Positions 37,079 through 51,305 of a stretch of DNA of 64,000 nucleotides are shown piece after piece. The stretch comes from Himantopus leucocephalus (Eukaryota; Chordata; Aves; Charadriiformes; Recurvirostridae), in assembly GCA_003993805.1 (NCBI GenBank), contig RSEF01000003.1:65997818-66061817 (forward strand), read 5' to 3'. A program made the position numbers and the translations under genes. Positions within the stretch are counted from its first letter, which is position 1, and each line of letters starts with the position of its first letter. The notes below the pieces were generated by a model. That model ran no database searches. It was given only the letters and a program-made list of their open reading frames with translations, and was not told the DNA's origin.

Positions 37079-38940
37079 GCTCCCTCGCGATAGAGGAGAT
37101 AGCAGCTAAGACCTTAGGTTGAGCTGGACAAAGGGCTCGCTTTAATTAGGATTTCTCCCATGTCTTTCCCCATAACCATACAGCTATTTGGAAAGGAACA
37201 GTGTTTTTGCAAAGCATTCCCACAGGTCGTGATTGTGTTCTGCTTTGGAGTGGGGATGAACATCTAATGCCAAATTTCTGCCTAATTGAATTCCTGGTGC
37301 CGGCTAACCATAATTGTAACTCATGTGCAATTCTGTGCCTGGGTAATATATGAGGGGACTTAATTGTTCAGAGATAGTGTCTTGCATAAGTGAGTCACGT
37401 TTCCCATATTATCTAGAATGCTCTGTCGGATTTCCCTGCATTAATTGCCATTCCACCAAATTTTGTGTCAAAAACCCCCTACCGGTAACGATTTTGTTAT
37501 TTTGTTGTATTTACTGACACAGACTGTATCTATGGACCAAAGACAGAATCTGATAGGATGCTGTTCAAGATGTCCCCTATGATTTTCCATTTACTTTGGT
37601 TGGACAGCCAGATGAGCAGTTTAATACTGAGCGTAGGAAAAGACATGAAGATATTGCCCTGTGGTGTGATTCTCAGCTCATCCTGCAGTCTTTTCGGAGT
37701 ATGATTATAATTGAAATTCCCCTCCACTCTGTCTTTCTGTTGGGCATTATGTGGCTTGAGTGTGCGTGCAGTGGGGGAGGTTATTGAATGATCTTGTGCC
37801 ACACCGCAGTGTTGTATCTGTAGTTCACACACACTGGGTTCCTTGTCAGGGGAGGCTGAGTCACTAGCTGCTGCTGTTTTCTGATAGATCAGATTCTTGA
37901 CGACTGCTTGCTTACAATTATTATTTTTTTTCTTTAGAGTTTCAGTATGTCAAAGAGAGTTCTTTGACATACAAACGTAAAGATCATTCTGGTGAAAGGC
38001 ATAAAGGATAGCTCTCTGAGCTCCCCTAGCTAATGCTATGAAGGATTAATTATATTTTCCAATGTTCTAAAAAAAGCAGGAAATTAGGCTTTTCAAACTA
38101 TGTGTCTAAATCACCATCATAACAGTGATTAGTGTATATTTAAATATTTTTGGTGCATGACTATAGTTTCTGGTGGTTTCATAAAATACAATGCAAATGG
38201 CTTGAATGGCAAAATTCTTATTACTTCACTTGAAGAAGAGGAATTAGATCTTGACATGTGCCTTTTAACTCTATTCCTGTGAAAATGCATTAATGAAAAA
38301 AGCAAAAACCTTAGTGTTCATTTTCATTTAAAATATTGGACATCAGCTGGGTGAACACAAGGTCAGTAAAAATCTTGTTTGTTCATATTTTACTCTTTAA
38401 ATTAACCAATAGTAGTAAATGCCAGATATATCGTTCATGGAGGACAGAGCAACTATCAGGATCAAAATAAAGATGTGTCTGTCTGTAGTCCTATTCCAGG
38501 TACAGGTATAGTAGGCCTGAAGAAGGTAGACCCCGCTTTTAGATGCTTCTGCATGTCAACTATTTGAAGGGCACATACCTTAGTGCATTGAAAAACATAA
38601 GCTAACAGTGGTTGGGAGAAAATAGATGCTGCACTGTCTCCAGGAATAATGACGGTTCTCTTTCACTGTTGACATAACATCTGAGAAGGAGTTGGGGTTT
38701 AGTTTCTAATGTGGTTTCCAGTGAAGTCCACAGGAAGACTATAACATTTTTGGAAGGAATTGGCTTGAATTTTGAATCATTTAGAACTCTATCTGTGGAT
38801 GTCCTTGTCTACGTTTCCTGTCATACCGCTTCCATCAAAACATCCAGAATTAACCTGTAAATGGCTACTTAAGCGTTAAGCACTGCAGCAGTAATTCTTT
38901 TTTTTTTTTAATCTTTCTTTTGAAATGTCATTTCATTTAG

Positions 38941-39156
<216 letters not shown>

Positions 39157-42100
39157 TGAACTAACTGATTTTCTTCCTGTAACTTGTTTTGGGGGCAAAA
39201 AATATGGCAGGCAAAAGCTGAAAGTTGCATAGAGCGCTAAAGTACAGCTTGGTGATTGGGAAGCTGTGAGCAACCTAAAATATTCGGCATTTCCTAGGTG
39301 AAACAGAATCCAAACTGTGGCTTTGTTTTTCTTATACAAGTAGGGAAAGGTGGAACTGATGGTAACAAAGTTCAGAGGCTTTGAGACATTGTACTTACAT
39401 TAAGAGACATGCAGGAAGTGCTGAAGGGAGTCAGAGGCATCTAACTTTGCAGATGATGTTCCCCATGTGTTTTTACAAAAAACAGTTTTTTGCCCTTGCT
39501 AACCACTACTTGAGACTAGCAGGCACACTGAGACTGGGCAACTAGTCACCTCCCCATCTTGTTCAGTCACGCTTTTCGGAGTATTGGGAAGTGAGAGACT
39601 CTACCTGGCCTTTCAGTCTAAGCATAATTTTACATTATATCTAGTTTATCTTCAAAATTACTCCATTTGCCATTATCTAGATGCAAGGTACTGGGCCATT
39701 AAGTAAGCAGAAAATTGTATTACAGTGGTAACAGCCTGGCCAACAGAAGTAACAAAGCATTCAGTAAAAAGAGAAACTGTTGACTAAGAATGACTTCTCA
39801 GAACAGATTTTAGAAACAGCTCTCCAGTTCAGTGTCTAAAATTCAATGAATGTCACTGATTTTCACTTTTAGTAATACTCCCTAGCAGGAATGCCAATGT
39901 CTACTTTGATCTTCTATGAAGCAGAAGAGGTGTATTTCAGTTGTTAAGAAAGGCAGGAAATTTTCAGTTGTGTGATAAGTTACAGTATTTTTAGGAACTG
40001 CCATTGCTTACTTTAAGTGATGTAGTATTAAAAATATTCATATTTTTTCTTTACAGGAACTGAATTCCAAACATGTTAGTAGAGGATAAACAGGTGTTTT
40101 TTTTTCTGCCTTCTGCTGCTTTTCCAGATAATTGCAGATTTGAAAAGGGCGTGAAATTTGAGCCTTATTCAGCTTCCCTCTCCTCTACCTGAGACTTTCT
40201 TCTGTTTTCACTCTGGTTTCTGCCATCAAATACAACTCAGTTTTGGGGACCATCTTCTTTATGAGAGTATGATCTTTCTGTAATTATCCTTACAACTTGT
40301 TGTTAAGCTTGGCTTTACTCCAAATTTTCCATTATTCTTGTCCATTCAGGCTCTACTTTCTTGTACATTCCCATTTCTGGATCCTTTCGTCCTGCCCTGT
40401 GATAGGTTGTACTGCAATAAGCTTCTTTGGCCTTGCTTCTTCTTATGGATCTTCAGATTACAGTGAAATGTAGTGGCAATTTGGTTACACTCTTTGGGAG
40501 CTAGGTTTGTGCAGGAAATTAACCCGATAAATAGGCTTCTTCATCTCTGTCATCAGTAGTCACTTTCTCCTTATCCTGATTCTTCTCTCTGGCCTACTAT
40601 GCTGAACTGTGGTTCTGCTGCTCTCATATTGTTCTTCACTTCTTTCTTTAGCTTAGGTGTTTGCCCGTTTCTGTCTTTGGTCTTGGTATCAATGGAAGGA
40701 TGCTTGAGACTCCAGAAGAAAGGAGAATGTCATGTTCAAGCCTGGGGCTCTTCTACACAATATTGTTTTCATGAAGCTGAAACAGATGGATGATTCCCAT
40801 TGGCAAAGAATGGGGGCACTGAGCCAGAATGCAAAAATGCAGTAAGACTCTACACCAGAGTAGAGGTGGAGTGGACAAAGAGTCAAAAATACATCCTTAT
40901 ACTGAACGGGAGAGGAGAACTGCTATGCTCAGTCATTATATGCGTCATCATAATTAGGCAGGAGCTTTCATTTATGTATTTCAAACAGGCTGCTGAGCCC
41001 CTTTCAGTAGAAGAAAGCTGCTTTTCAGGCTAGGACTGTCAGCACAGCATGGGGGAAGTTGGAGGATGGTTGAGGAGGTACAAGTCAGAGAAAAGCAAGT
41101 TTGAAGTGCGGCCAAATTATTATGCACTTCGCAAGCATGCCATGACTTAGGGGACCAGTGGAAGATGCAGGTGAAGAATACTAATTTTCACAAATTTGGA
41201 ATTTAGAATCTGTGAAGAAACTATGGAAATGTTAACTTGAAACAACCATGAAAACAACCCAAAGCAGTCTGAAGTGCATTAGAATTTTTCTGTGACAAAT
41301 ACCTTCTCTTCTTCTCTGGCAGTCGGAGGTTTCATGCATCTTAAATGTCATTGTCAGATATTCATAATGTTAATTTTCTGTTTGCTTGTGAGGTATTTCC
41401 TCCAGCTTCATGGGTTTACAACCCTTTCTCATTTCAGTACAGCCATTATGACAAATCAACCTGCTGCTTAAGAAGTTCTACTCAGCATAAATAGGAATGC
41501 AGTCAAGACTTTTTGTCTGGATTGTGATCTTGACTTTATTGAGCTTAGAATTAATGGCAGAGTTAATCCCCAAAGACAATGAAGCATTTTTATTTTACAG
41601 TATAGTAACAGTGCTCAGAGTATGTAATGACTGATTTCTGTACTTTTATGTCACCAAATGTATACTGCAAAAACACAAACCTTCCCATTCTTCTTAAAAT
41701 CTATTTATGTATAACTGCCATGGGAAATATTTCCTCCTTATAAAAGAACAGTGCGAGATAGCGGAGAATGGTTAAAAGACTTAACAGAAAATGTTGGAGG
41801 CAGAAGCATAATTTTTTTTTAGGTAGTCTCTAGAGCAGGACCAAAGCCAAAGTTCTCTTTGTGTAGATTCTATATTGTTTTGAAAAACATGTTAGACTTG
41901 ACTACAAACATATATAAAAGATAAATGCTAGCAGATGCGTTTGTGTAGAGACAAATCTAGAGTTTTCCAGTGAACATTTGGATGAATGTAGATTTGTGAA
42001 TGTATTCGTCCATTAATACAGAGAAATAGTTGCTGTTTACTTTCTTGGTTTGGAGCTTTTGATAAAAAATAATGATGATATATTCCATGACAAATGGAAG

Positions 42101-43283
42101 TTGTTGTTGATGGCAGCAAAACCTTGCAAGCATCCAGGATTTGGAAGGTGTTCCAGCAAAGCACACATTTTCTATCAGTTACTTTTACTTTCAGTGCCCC
42201 AACCTGCAGCTATTTCATTTAATGTTATTTCTGCATATGTCCACACGGAAACACAAGATTTTTAATCTGCATTGTAAATTCTTGGAATTTATTTGTAGCA
42301 ACTGCTGCTGATTTCCTCTTTATTATTTGTTATTATTAATTGTAATGCTGAAAACAGACTAGAGAAATCGTTTCCTAGAAGAAAGAGAAATCAACTGTAA
42401 CTAGATGTAATTTTTTTTCAGGTATAAAAAATTTGTTAAAGAGTTGGATTCCTTAACATGTTCATTGGTTTGTTGGTAACCATTTGTTAAAGCCTAGCTA
42501 ACTCTTCTAGAGCTTTTAATGATAATAGTATGAACTAAGAATTCATTCCTTTGCTGTAGCTACGTAGGAAATGCCCAGTTAGCCATGCTTTAGATGGTTT
42601 GTTGTGAGACAAGTGAAGTAGGGCGAAAATATGACAGAAGTATTGGACACCGGGCTTTACAACTCCTCATTGCAATGTGGACATGTAATTGCAGGAGGCA
42701 CAGTGGTTTTCAGAGACGTATATCTTTATGGACAGGTATAGATTGTTCTTGTAGCGCTCCAAACTGGGCAGATGCAAGACAGCTCAGTTCTTACAGCCAC
42801 ATTAGGGTGATGTTGTCAAGCTACCATTTTCTTCTTCTAAGCATAGGTTATTAGCTCAGGTACAGAGCTTGCAACACCCACGGATACACAGCACCTGAAC
42901 CAGAGATGTCTTTTGTCCCGTCAGTTCAGACTGCAGGCAGAGGAGTTTTTGCCTCTATCTATGGGTCTGTGTTTTGGTGGAGCGGTGTCTGTCTTGTCAG
43001 TCAGTCTGTTTTGTATGCTGCGTGGAAATGGAAGAAGGCAGCAGGGCCTGGGGAGCTGGGCACGTGAGCTGGGAGGAGGAATCTGAATTTTGTTCCTGAT
43101 TTTGATATTAACCTGCTGTGGGACCACAGGAAAGTAATTATACTTTTCTGCTTACTCTTGCAGCCTTTGCCTGCCCTGTTTATGTAACTGGTGTGCACAG
43201 ATTAGCTCTCCATACACCTCTGAGTGCTCAGGCTGCACAGAAATCAGGAGGGTAGCTGGAAATTTCACAACAAAAGCTGCTGC

Positions 43284-43328
43284 AAAACAAAACAAAACAA
43301 AACAAAACAAAACAAAACAAAACAAAAA
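43284..43328. repeat. (AAAAC)n microsatellite
   Basis: Nine tandem AAAAC units followed by an A/C-rich decayed extension to about 43,372, in MTCL3 intron 3. Confidence 0.95.
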
Positions 43329-44979
43329 CCCCAACAACCAACAAACAAAAAAAACCCAAACAGAAAACCCCTAAAAACTGGAGAGCTGTGAAAAGAACTG
43401 GTAAGGGATTCTCTTTCCCAGTCCCCTTGATCACCAGTATAAGCTTGCCCACTATGTCTCCTTGATGAAAATCTAGTGTCTCTCCTTTCTCACAGGCTTT
43501 TCTCTCCCTAAGCCCCTTCTCTTACCATTTAACCACACCACTTGTTTCCAGCCTTCCTCCTATAATTCACAAAGTCTCAGATTCTTCAGGTTCTCTCTCT
43601 CTATCTTGATCCTGTGTCTGTTTTTTCTTTTCTTTTTTTGGGGTGTGTGTCTTATAATAGTTCCTTTGCTTGGCTCTTTTTTTTTGGTTTTCTGGTTCCT
43701 AAGTCCCCGTCTTATCCCTTTCCCTCACACTCCCTCCTTTCCTTCATCCTTCCATACCTTCATCAGGATCCAGTCTGCCCTCTGGATTTCAAGTTTATTC
43801 CAGTTCATTTTCGTCCTATTCTACTCCAAGTATATTATCCCCATTTCTTCATTACAGCTTCGCTTTTCTGTAAAATTTGTCTTTTCCCCTAGTTCTTCCA
43901 CCCCCTCATACAAATCTGTCAGCTTCCTTGGTTGGTTCCGTTCCTTTTCCTTGTTTCCAAGCCTTCACTCTTTACTTTTGCATCTCAACTGAGAGCAGTG
44001 CAGGATCACTCACTGTACTAGGAAACAGCAATATATCACTGTGAGCACTAGGAGAAAAGGTTTCTGGTTCTAATGCCTAGCCTCAGCTTTATCTAGACCC
44101 ACATGGAGCAACAATTGTAGGATTAGTTAGGCTTTGCCTTCTGTTCTGGAGTTGGAACGTAATCGGTCAGCTGGAGAAAATAAACAGATTGATAGCTGGG
44201 GTGGGAGAGGATGTGGTAGTCTGTAAATACAGAATTTTCAGCAATTTAATGCAATAAACTCCAAGAAATAATTACCTGGTAATGTATAGGAATGGAAGAT
44301 TTCTGAAAAGTTATGGTTTGGCCAGTTATGATTTGGGTGAATTAGGAAAGTATGAGGTATGTATCATATACAGACACAAAAATGTTGCAGAGCACAGGCA
44401 TACTGGAACTTCTCAAACGAACAGTTGCTAGAATAATTTAATATGAACGAACCAGGATATTCTCTTCTTGGAAAGAGCTGAAAAATTTTGCTGAGATTTT
44501 CCAAAATATTAACAACGTTGATAACATCCTAAGACAGACGCGTGGCATGGAAAATCTGCAACATCTAAGATGTGGTGAGGTTATAAGGAACTGGAAACAG
44601 GTCTCATAATGGATGGTGGTTTGCAGCATTTCCAGTAGGCAAGGCAACCATATTCAACAGCAGCATTACATTCTTGGATGCCTTCAGAAGCGAAACTTTC
44701 TTGTCCGCTCTTTGTCTTGGTCACTTTTCTTAGGACCTTAAACTTCACTATCTCACAGCTGGGGCTGCCAGTGCTGCCATTGGCCATCAAACCCCTGACC
44801 AGTGCTTCCTTATTTGCAAGAAGTCCATCAGAGTGATCCCCACAGCTGTCTTGTTTATACCCTGTGGCAAAAATTGTCTTTAATCCATGGCAGAAATCAT
44901 GTGATTTTGTCTAGTTATCTAAAAAATGCTTCATTTATTTTCTCTTATTCATCAGATGGTCTGTAGAAGATACCCCAAA

Positions 44980-45340
44980 CGATGATGCGCATGCTTCTCT
45001 ATTCTCTGGTTCCTACCCATAGCTGCAGCTGGCCCGTCACCCATTACAAGGCAACACTATATGCAATTGAACTGCTCTTTTGTGTAGAGCACAACCCTTC
45101 TTCCTCACCTTTAGAGTTTGTATCGATCCATGGTTGCACTATCCCATCATGTCTCTGCGGTCCCAGTGAGGTCACAGCTCTGTAACTGCATGGATTTCTA
45201 GCTTCTGTTTGTTTCCCATGCTGCATGCCTACAAGCCACTGGAGACAGACACTTGGTTGTGCTGCTTTGAAAGGGAAAGTTTGAGCCTTCTGAGTCATAC
45301 CATCTCCCAAGCGCTTCTTAATTGCACCTCATGTTTTCAT
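44980..45340 (-). repeat. Possible antisense retroelement remnant
   Basis: The block with tctctgcggtcccagtgagg, ttctagcttctgtttg and tttcccatgctgcatgc resembles the complement of an old avian LINE-like coding segment. I cannot place it firmly in CR1 or another family. Confidence 0.3.
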
Positions 45341-48300
45341 TTATTTTCAGAGTTTGAGCCTCATTTCAAACACCGGGTAATGGAGGGAGTAGGGACATGG
45401 TAGAGAGAGATGAGATGCTCATACGCCTGCTGATGTAGCTGCTCAGATTCACAGGATGAGTGTAGTAAGCGATACTCTTTGAAGAGTTATAGTAATTTAC
45501 TTGCTCCTGGCACCAGATGGCAGCAGGAGAGGATTTAATAAGTCTCTCACAAGTCTGGTTCCTTCCTGGGTCCTTTGGAGGACCCAAATACCAAGTCTAT
45601 CAGCAACATTTCTACTAAAAGTACCTTTAAGCAGGTTTCCGTGATCTGTGATCCCAGTTTGTTGTCTCATGAAAATTCAATTTGCTTTGGTGAAAAGAAC
45701 AACAGGATAATGAGGAGGCTTTTTAAAAATGAGATGAGAAACAAGTCTCTGCCTGAGTTTATACAGGAAGAAGCAAAAAAGTCGACTGTTTCCAAGCTCA
45801 GCTCAGTGATTCTCTAAGTGCCACATCCCTGCAGATGCAGAACCCCCATTTACTTCTGTCAGACTTGCTTATGTGAAATTCTGTTGCCTTTGGTATCCTG
45901 CCCGAATATTGTGTTCCTTTAAAAGCAGTACTCAGCAGGGATGCTATTCGTCGTGTGTGAAGGTGTGACTCTGACATCTTTGCTGAGGGCACACTGTGAT
46001 TTCACAGTGAGCAGGATAAGCAGAGTTTGCTTCAGTTTAGTTCTTTGAATATGAGAAAAGAATCATAATGGAGAAAGAAATTAATTGCTGTTACAAAATC
46101 TGTGGTAGTAATTCTCTGAAAATGTCATGCTATAAACAGGAAAAATAATATGTGCATTTGAGAAGTAGTTTACACTTAAATCTCATAAAATTACATTTTA
46201 ATTACGTATCAGCCATCAGCAATTCACATGAGCCATTTGCTTCGAGACAGTTTATCAAAACTGAAAATAAACAGCCTAATGGTCAATAATAATACAGCTC
46301 CAAAACATATGTAATAAATAGTGAATGATTTCAAAAGAAAAAAACTCCATAAATATCTTATTGTGAAGAGGTTTTGTGACTAAAGGTGCCTCAGGGAAAA
46401 TTTTTTTCAGAGAGTCATTGAAGCTGGTGTGCTGCTTTGTGGATTCCTATTGAATTGTCTTAAAATTTGCAAGGATGTGCGAAAGGAGTGGCAGGATTGC
46501 TTGCTAATGGGGAAGTAATACTGAAAGAGTGGCAACTATAGTGAAAAAGGGTGTATCTGGAATATGTTTAAAACAGAATTTAGCCATCACAAAATAGCTT
46601 CATTTTGATCCATTTTTTTGATCAGTTTTTTTGATCAATTTAGTTTGATCAATTCTTTTGAATCTGTGAACGTAATGCTGCTACTCTGCTTTCAGGGGGG
46701 CATGGGAGTTCCTTCCTTGTGGCAGAATGTTACCTTGTTTTCCTTCCTTTCTGTGATGGGTATCAGCAGCCTTAGATTTGCAAGTTCTCTTGTCACAGTT
46801 GTTACTGATACTACATACAGTCTTCAGGTAAAATCAGAGTCTCTTTGCAGTAAGCTCTATTTTAAAGAAAAAAAAAAAATAATGACCATCTTAAAAAAAA
46901 ACCCAACCAACCAACCCTAACCAGAATGGAGGCACAGAGTAAGAGCTTCCAAACACATAGAAACTACGTTTTAAGAAAGGACATGAGTCCCTACATCCTG
47001 GTCTCAAGTCAGTACCTGAGACCCTTTTTTTGGCTTGGATCATTCTTCTCAAAGTTGTCCTTTGTGATGGAATTGCTTCCATTAGTCAAAACCAATAATT
47101 ATAAAGTAAATCAGGCTAAGGAAGGGCCCACACACTGACAAGCAATTGTTAGCACGTCCCTCGGATGGTTTTGGCCTGGATCAACTACCACTGCTTCAGT
47201 GCTTGGGCATGATTTGGGGTCTAGCCTGGGTCAGAGCTCATTCCTGATTGGCAGTTTGGATGTGGTCCTGCTTGTTTGGAAGGAAGCTGTAGGGAAGTTT
47301 AGCCATATTGTCATTTTAGCTGAAAGGAGACTGAATTGTGGAGTGCCAGTTGGCATCAGGTCCTGAGAACAGTCCCTGACCATTCCATTTACTGGTGTAA
47401 AAACTAGGCAAAGGGTCTCTGACTTGGTATGGAGCCAGATGAGATGGCAAATGAGACACAGAACAGCAAGTCCAGTCCATTGCTGCCATGTGAATTCCTG
47501 CTGCTGAGAATTACTGGCAAGGGGCAATCACCAGCAGTGACAAAGCCAACACAACTGGCATGCCCAGTTGTGTGTGGGAGTAATGGGCAGTGAGGTAACT
47601 GTGGCTCAGGTGGTGGATGGTAACTGGTTACTAGAGAAAATGGTTTGTGAGCATGAACTCACAGGGGGGCAGGCTGGAAAAGATGTATCTCTGTTGCTAC
47701 AGACTTTAGCATATGATTTTGTTGAGATCTAAAGGAGAAAGGAGGCCTTTCATATCTCGTTACTGAAGTAGGCAATCTTACTACTGACTTCAATGAGGAA
47801 AGTTTGGGAAACCCAGTATTGCTTGGTTTATATTCAGTCATCCCCTAACCATTTGTTGGCACTGTGCTGTTTGTAAGCCTGAGAAGTTTACTTATCTTCT
47901 AGGAAGAGATAAAGTTTTTGGACTCTGTAATGAGCCTCAATCACAGAAGACAAGTTTTTGTTTTTGCACTTCCCAGTTTCAGTATTTCTTTACTCAAATG
48001 GACGTTCAAGTGTCCATATACATAATTTAGACATAGAGGTACCAACTCGATTGCTCAAATGAAATAAAGAGTTGTCAGGTAACTTAAAAGTGTAAAAATG
48101 AGCTCCCTGGTTTAGCTGGATTTTCTATAGCTGTCATGCTACCTTTCACAATTGCATCCATAGTTGTAGCCATAGACAGTACATAATACACACTGTTTTG
48201 TTGTTTTGCTTAAGTTTTTTCAATAATATATTACGCTTTTTAAATTCCAACTATCATTTTGTTTATGCCCATCGTGTCATTTTTGGCAAGTCTCTGGAAT

Positions 48301-50128
48301 TTTTTTGTAAGACACCGTGTAAGATACACTTAGTTTCTTAAAGAAAGAGATTGCATGACAGAGAGGACAAATTCAACCTCTTTGTATTGGTACAAAAGCA
48401 TGAATGGGAGTATAGAGGCAGGCCAGGATTCTCTAGAGTCAGAGGAACTCCAGATGACTTTGCAAAATTGTTTTTTATCAGCTGGAAGGCTTTATGGAGG
48501 CAGAACAGAGACATTTTCTCAGTGCCGAAGCAGAGGTCCAGATATATGTTTTTGTATGGAATCAATATGCACCAAATGTCATCATCTTCCTGGAAGTCTC
48601 ACTGAAGCTTTGATGAATAATAGCAATACATGATTTCTGTCCCTTCTACCATTGTGTTCAGTTCCACTGCATAAGTGCAGCAGTCCCTTCAAAGAAACAC
48701 CTGGAGAAACAGCATTTGCAACGTGCTGATACAGGTCAAAGCTGAACTTTTTTCAGATTGAAAAGAAAATGACCACAGCTTTGTTTCTCTTTAGTGCATG
48801 TGCTCACTGCCGGCTTCAGGGCTGTCTTTCTCATAGTCTTAAATTGAGCTCTTCAGCAACCCCACATGAAACAATTTTCTGTGTTTACATTCTCTGCTAG
48901 CAAGTCTACAGTTAAAAAAACAGGTGAGTCTGTAGCGTGGTAGATTTATTAGTTATTCTGCACATCGAATTTCCCAATGCGTCTTTCAGGTGCTTGTGTT
49001 CCTGATAGCTCTTTGGCAGAGCCTCACAGCCCCAGGTAGTTTGTTCCGGCTTTAGGAGAGTAAGCAAAAAGTAGAACCATGGAGGTAAGCACTGTCCTGT
49101 CTTTTGGCTGAACTCAGCTGCCAGTGTGAGGAAGGAGAACCTTGTCATGTCATAGTACAGATGGCTGTTCTGGAGCATGTCATGGGCCCTCAGGGAGTAA
49201 CCTCAGTGCAATTTCCAGTGTTAAAACAGGTGAAAGAGACTGGCAAGACCTCAAATGGGAACATAGACAACAGAGCCATATGCAACAAAACTATCACAGA
49301 AATTGCTATATTTACAATGTATTACTTATTACTTTTTCAAAATGATGGTTATAACTTAGGTGGCTAGCATAAAGTACCCAGTACTTACAGAATCAGAAAA
49401 GCCAAGTGAAGCAAGTATAGCTTCTTTATGTGCTGCTATACATGATTAATAAGTAGTTCCTGAAGGAGAGATGATACTGTATGTTAACTAGTATCCTAAT
49501 GGCACATAGTAGCATGCAAAAGATGTCGTGTGATACTCTGGGCGTTTAATTGGGCTGTAAATCTTGGTCCTTTTCTTTCAAAGCTGTTGCCTAAGCCGTC
49601 TTTTCCCCCCCCCCAAAAAAAGAGGCAAGACAACTTAATGTTTTGTTGCAAATGCTTTATAATGTCTCTTGTGTTTGTCTCCAGTGGACTTAAAAATAAA
49701 AGATAATGCAGTGTGGTGAGGCTATTGGTTGCAACATTGTGAACTTTTGAATGGTCCATCCCAGTGTGCGGGAAATCAAGTGAAGGTGATCCTAGAGTAA
49801 TATAGAGACACTGTCAGAACATACGGAGATGGGGTTAGAAAAGCCAAAATGCACCTGGACCTGAATCTGGTGAGGGACATTAAAGGGCAACAAGAAGGGC
49901 TTCTACAGGTACATCAGTAGCAAAATAAAGATGAGGCAAAAGGTGTGCACACTGGTGAATGGTGCAGGGAACCTCTTTCATAACATTCAACTAGACAAGC
50001 TGATGAAGTATGGACTAAATAACTGGACAGTGAGGTTGACTGAAAAGTGGCTGATGAAGTACCAGGTTCAAACAGTTGTGATCAGCAGCACAAAGTCCAT
50101 CTGGAGGCTGGTGACTAGTGGTGTACCT

Positions 50129-50628
50129 GTCAGGGAACAGCAAGGGCCAGCTGCTCTGAGAGACTGGGAGCCAGGAGCACAAGACCCCGTAGGGCAGGGA
50201 CCCCACCAGCCAGGGTCCGGTTCAAAGTGACCTGAGCAAAGGGACTAGAACAAGTCTGGGGACAGAAGCTGGAATCAACCAAGAGTCCAGATCATCTGAC
50301 AGGTTTGTGGTGACAAGACAGGTCTGAAATTAAGCCGGGAAGTCAGTCCACAAGTCTAGTCATCATGAGGCAAGTGATGAGAAAAGTGCAAGGTCAAGCC
50401 AGGAAGTCAGGCCACCAATGAGGGTTAAGATCAAGAGGGTCCATGGCCATGCACAGCTATGACAGAGCTTGATACAGCTACGCTGTAGTTCAGGCAGGGA
50501 CTCAAGGTCCAGATCTGAGGTTAGGTGGAGCTCCTGTGCCCATGGGCAGGGCTGTGGGTGAAAGCCCCTGCTGAAGCTCATCAGGGTAATGAAGGCCTAT
50601 TAACACACTCCAGCCTCTGGCAGGACCC
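50129..50628. repeat. Dispersed repeat copy A inserted in CR1
   Basis: A 500-base foreign block inside the CR1 SGVP|QGS codons. Its sequence is rich in short gtcag, gtcca and aagtcag motifs. It shares agagtccagat, tctgacagg, tccacaagt, gggtccatgg and gcccatgggcag, in that order, with copy B further along the same CR1. A possible 5-base duplication caggg occurs at 50,131 and 50,629. The family is not one I can name; an old LTR or non-autonomous element is likely. Confidence 0.6.
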
Positions 50629-50881
50629 CAGGGGTCAACACTTGGCCCATTGTGTTTAACATATTCATTATTGACCTGAACGAGGTCAGAAGGTCAAGGG
50701 AGGCGATCCTTCCCCTCTGCTCAGCACTGGCGATGCCACACCTGGTCCAGTTCTGGGTACCTCAGTACAAGAGAGACATGGACATACTGGAGTAAGGGCC
50801 ATGAAAATGATAAAGGGATTGGAGCATGTGTCAAATCAGGGAAGCTCAGAGAGCCTGGAGATGTTGGGGAGCAGAAAGGCT

Positions 50882-51305
50882 GGCTGCTTCCTGCAGGATG
50901 GGGAGTTCTGGGGGATAACACAGCTGGTGGGGCAGAGGTGTTGCCAGCCAAGGCCCAGTCCCACAGTACCCTAGCAGGGTGAGCAGGGCAGACCCAGAGA
51001 TCATGGCCAGGTTAAAACAAGAGTCCAGATTATCAGACAGGTTCATGGGGGTCAGAGGTGAAGCCAGGAAGCCAATCCACAAGTGGATCAACAGGGTCCA
51101 TGGCTGGGCACAGGAACAACTGTGGTGAGCTGGACACCAGTACTCCTCTCACATAGCTCAAGCAGGACCTGAAGCCCCCAGGGCTGAGCTGAAACGGGGC
51201 TCCGGGGCCCATGGGCAGAGTGTGTGGGGAGGCCCCAGGTGAGGTTGGCCAAGGCCACTATGTAAGACCTGTGGATGCCCTCAGAGCCCCGACAAGAGAA
51301 GAGTG
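50882..51305. repeat. Dispersed repeat copy B inserted in CR1
   Basis: A second block of about 420 bases that interrupts the CR1 3' region between gcagaaaggctgg and ggggtgaatcttatc. It shares an ordered series of motifs with copy A (see 50,129-50,628) but is clearly diverged. Its ends are approximate. Confidence 0.55.
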
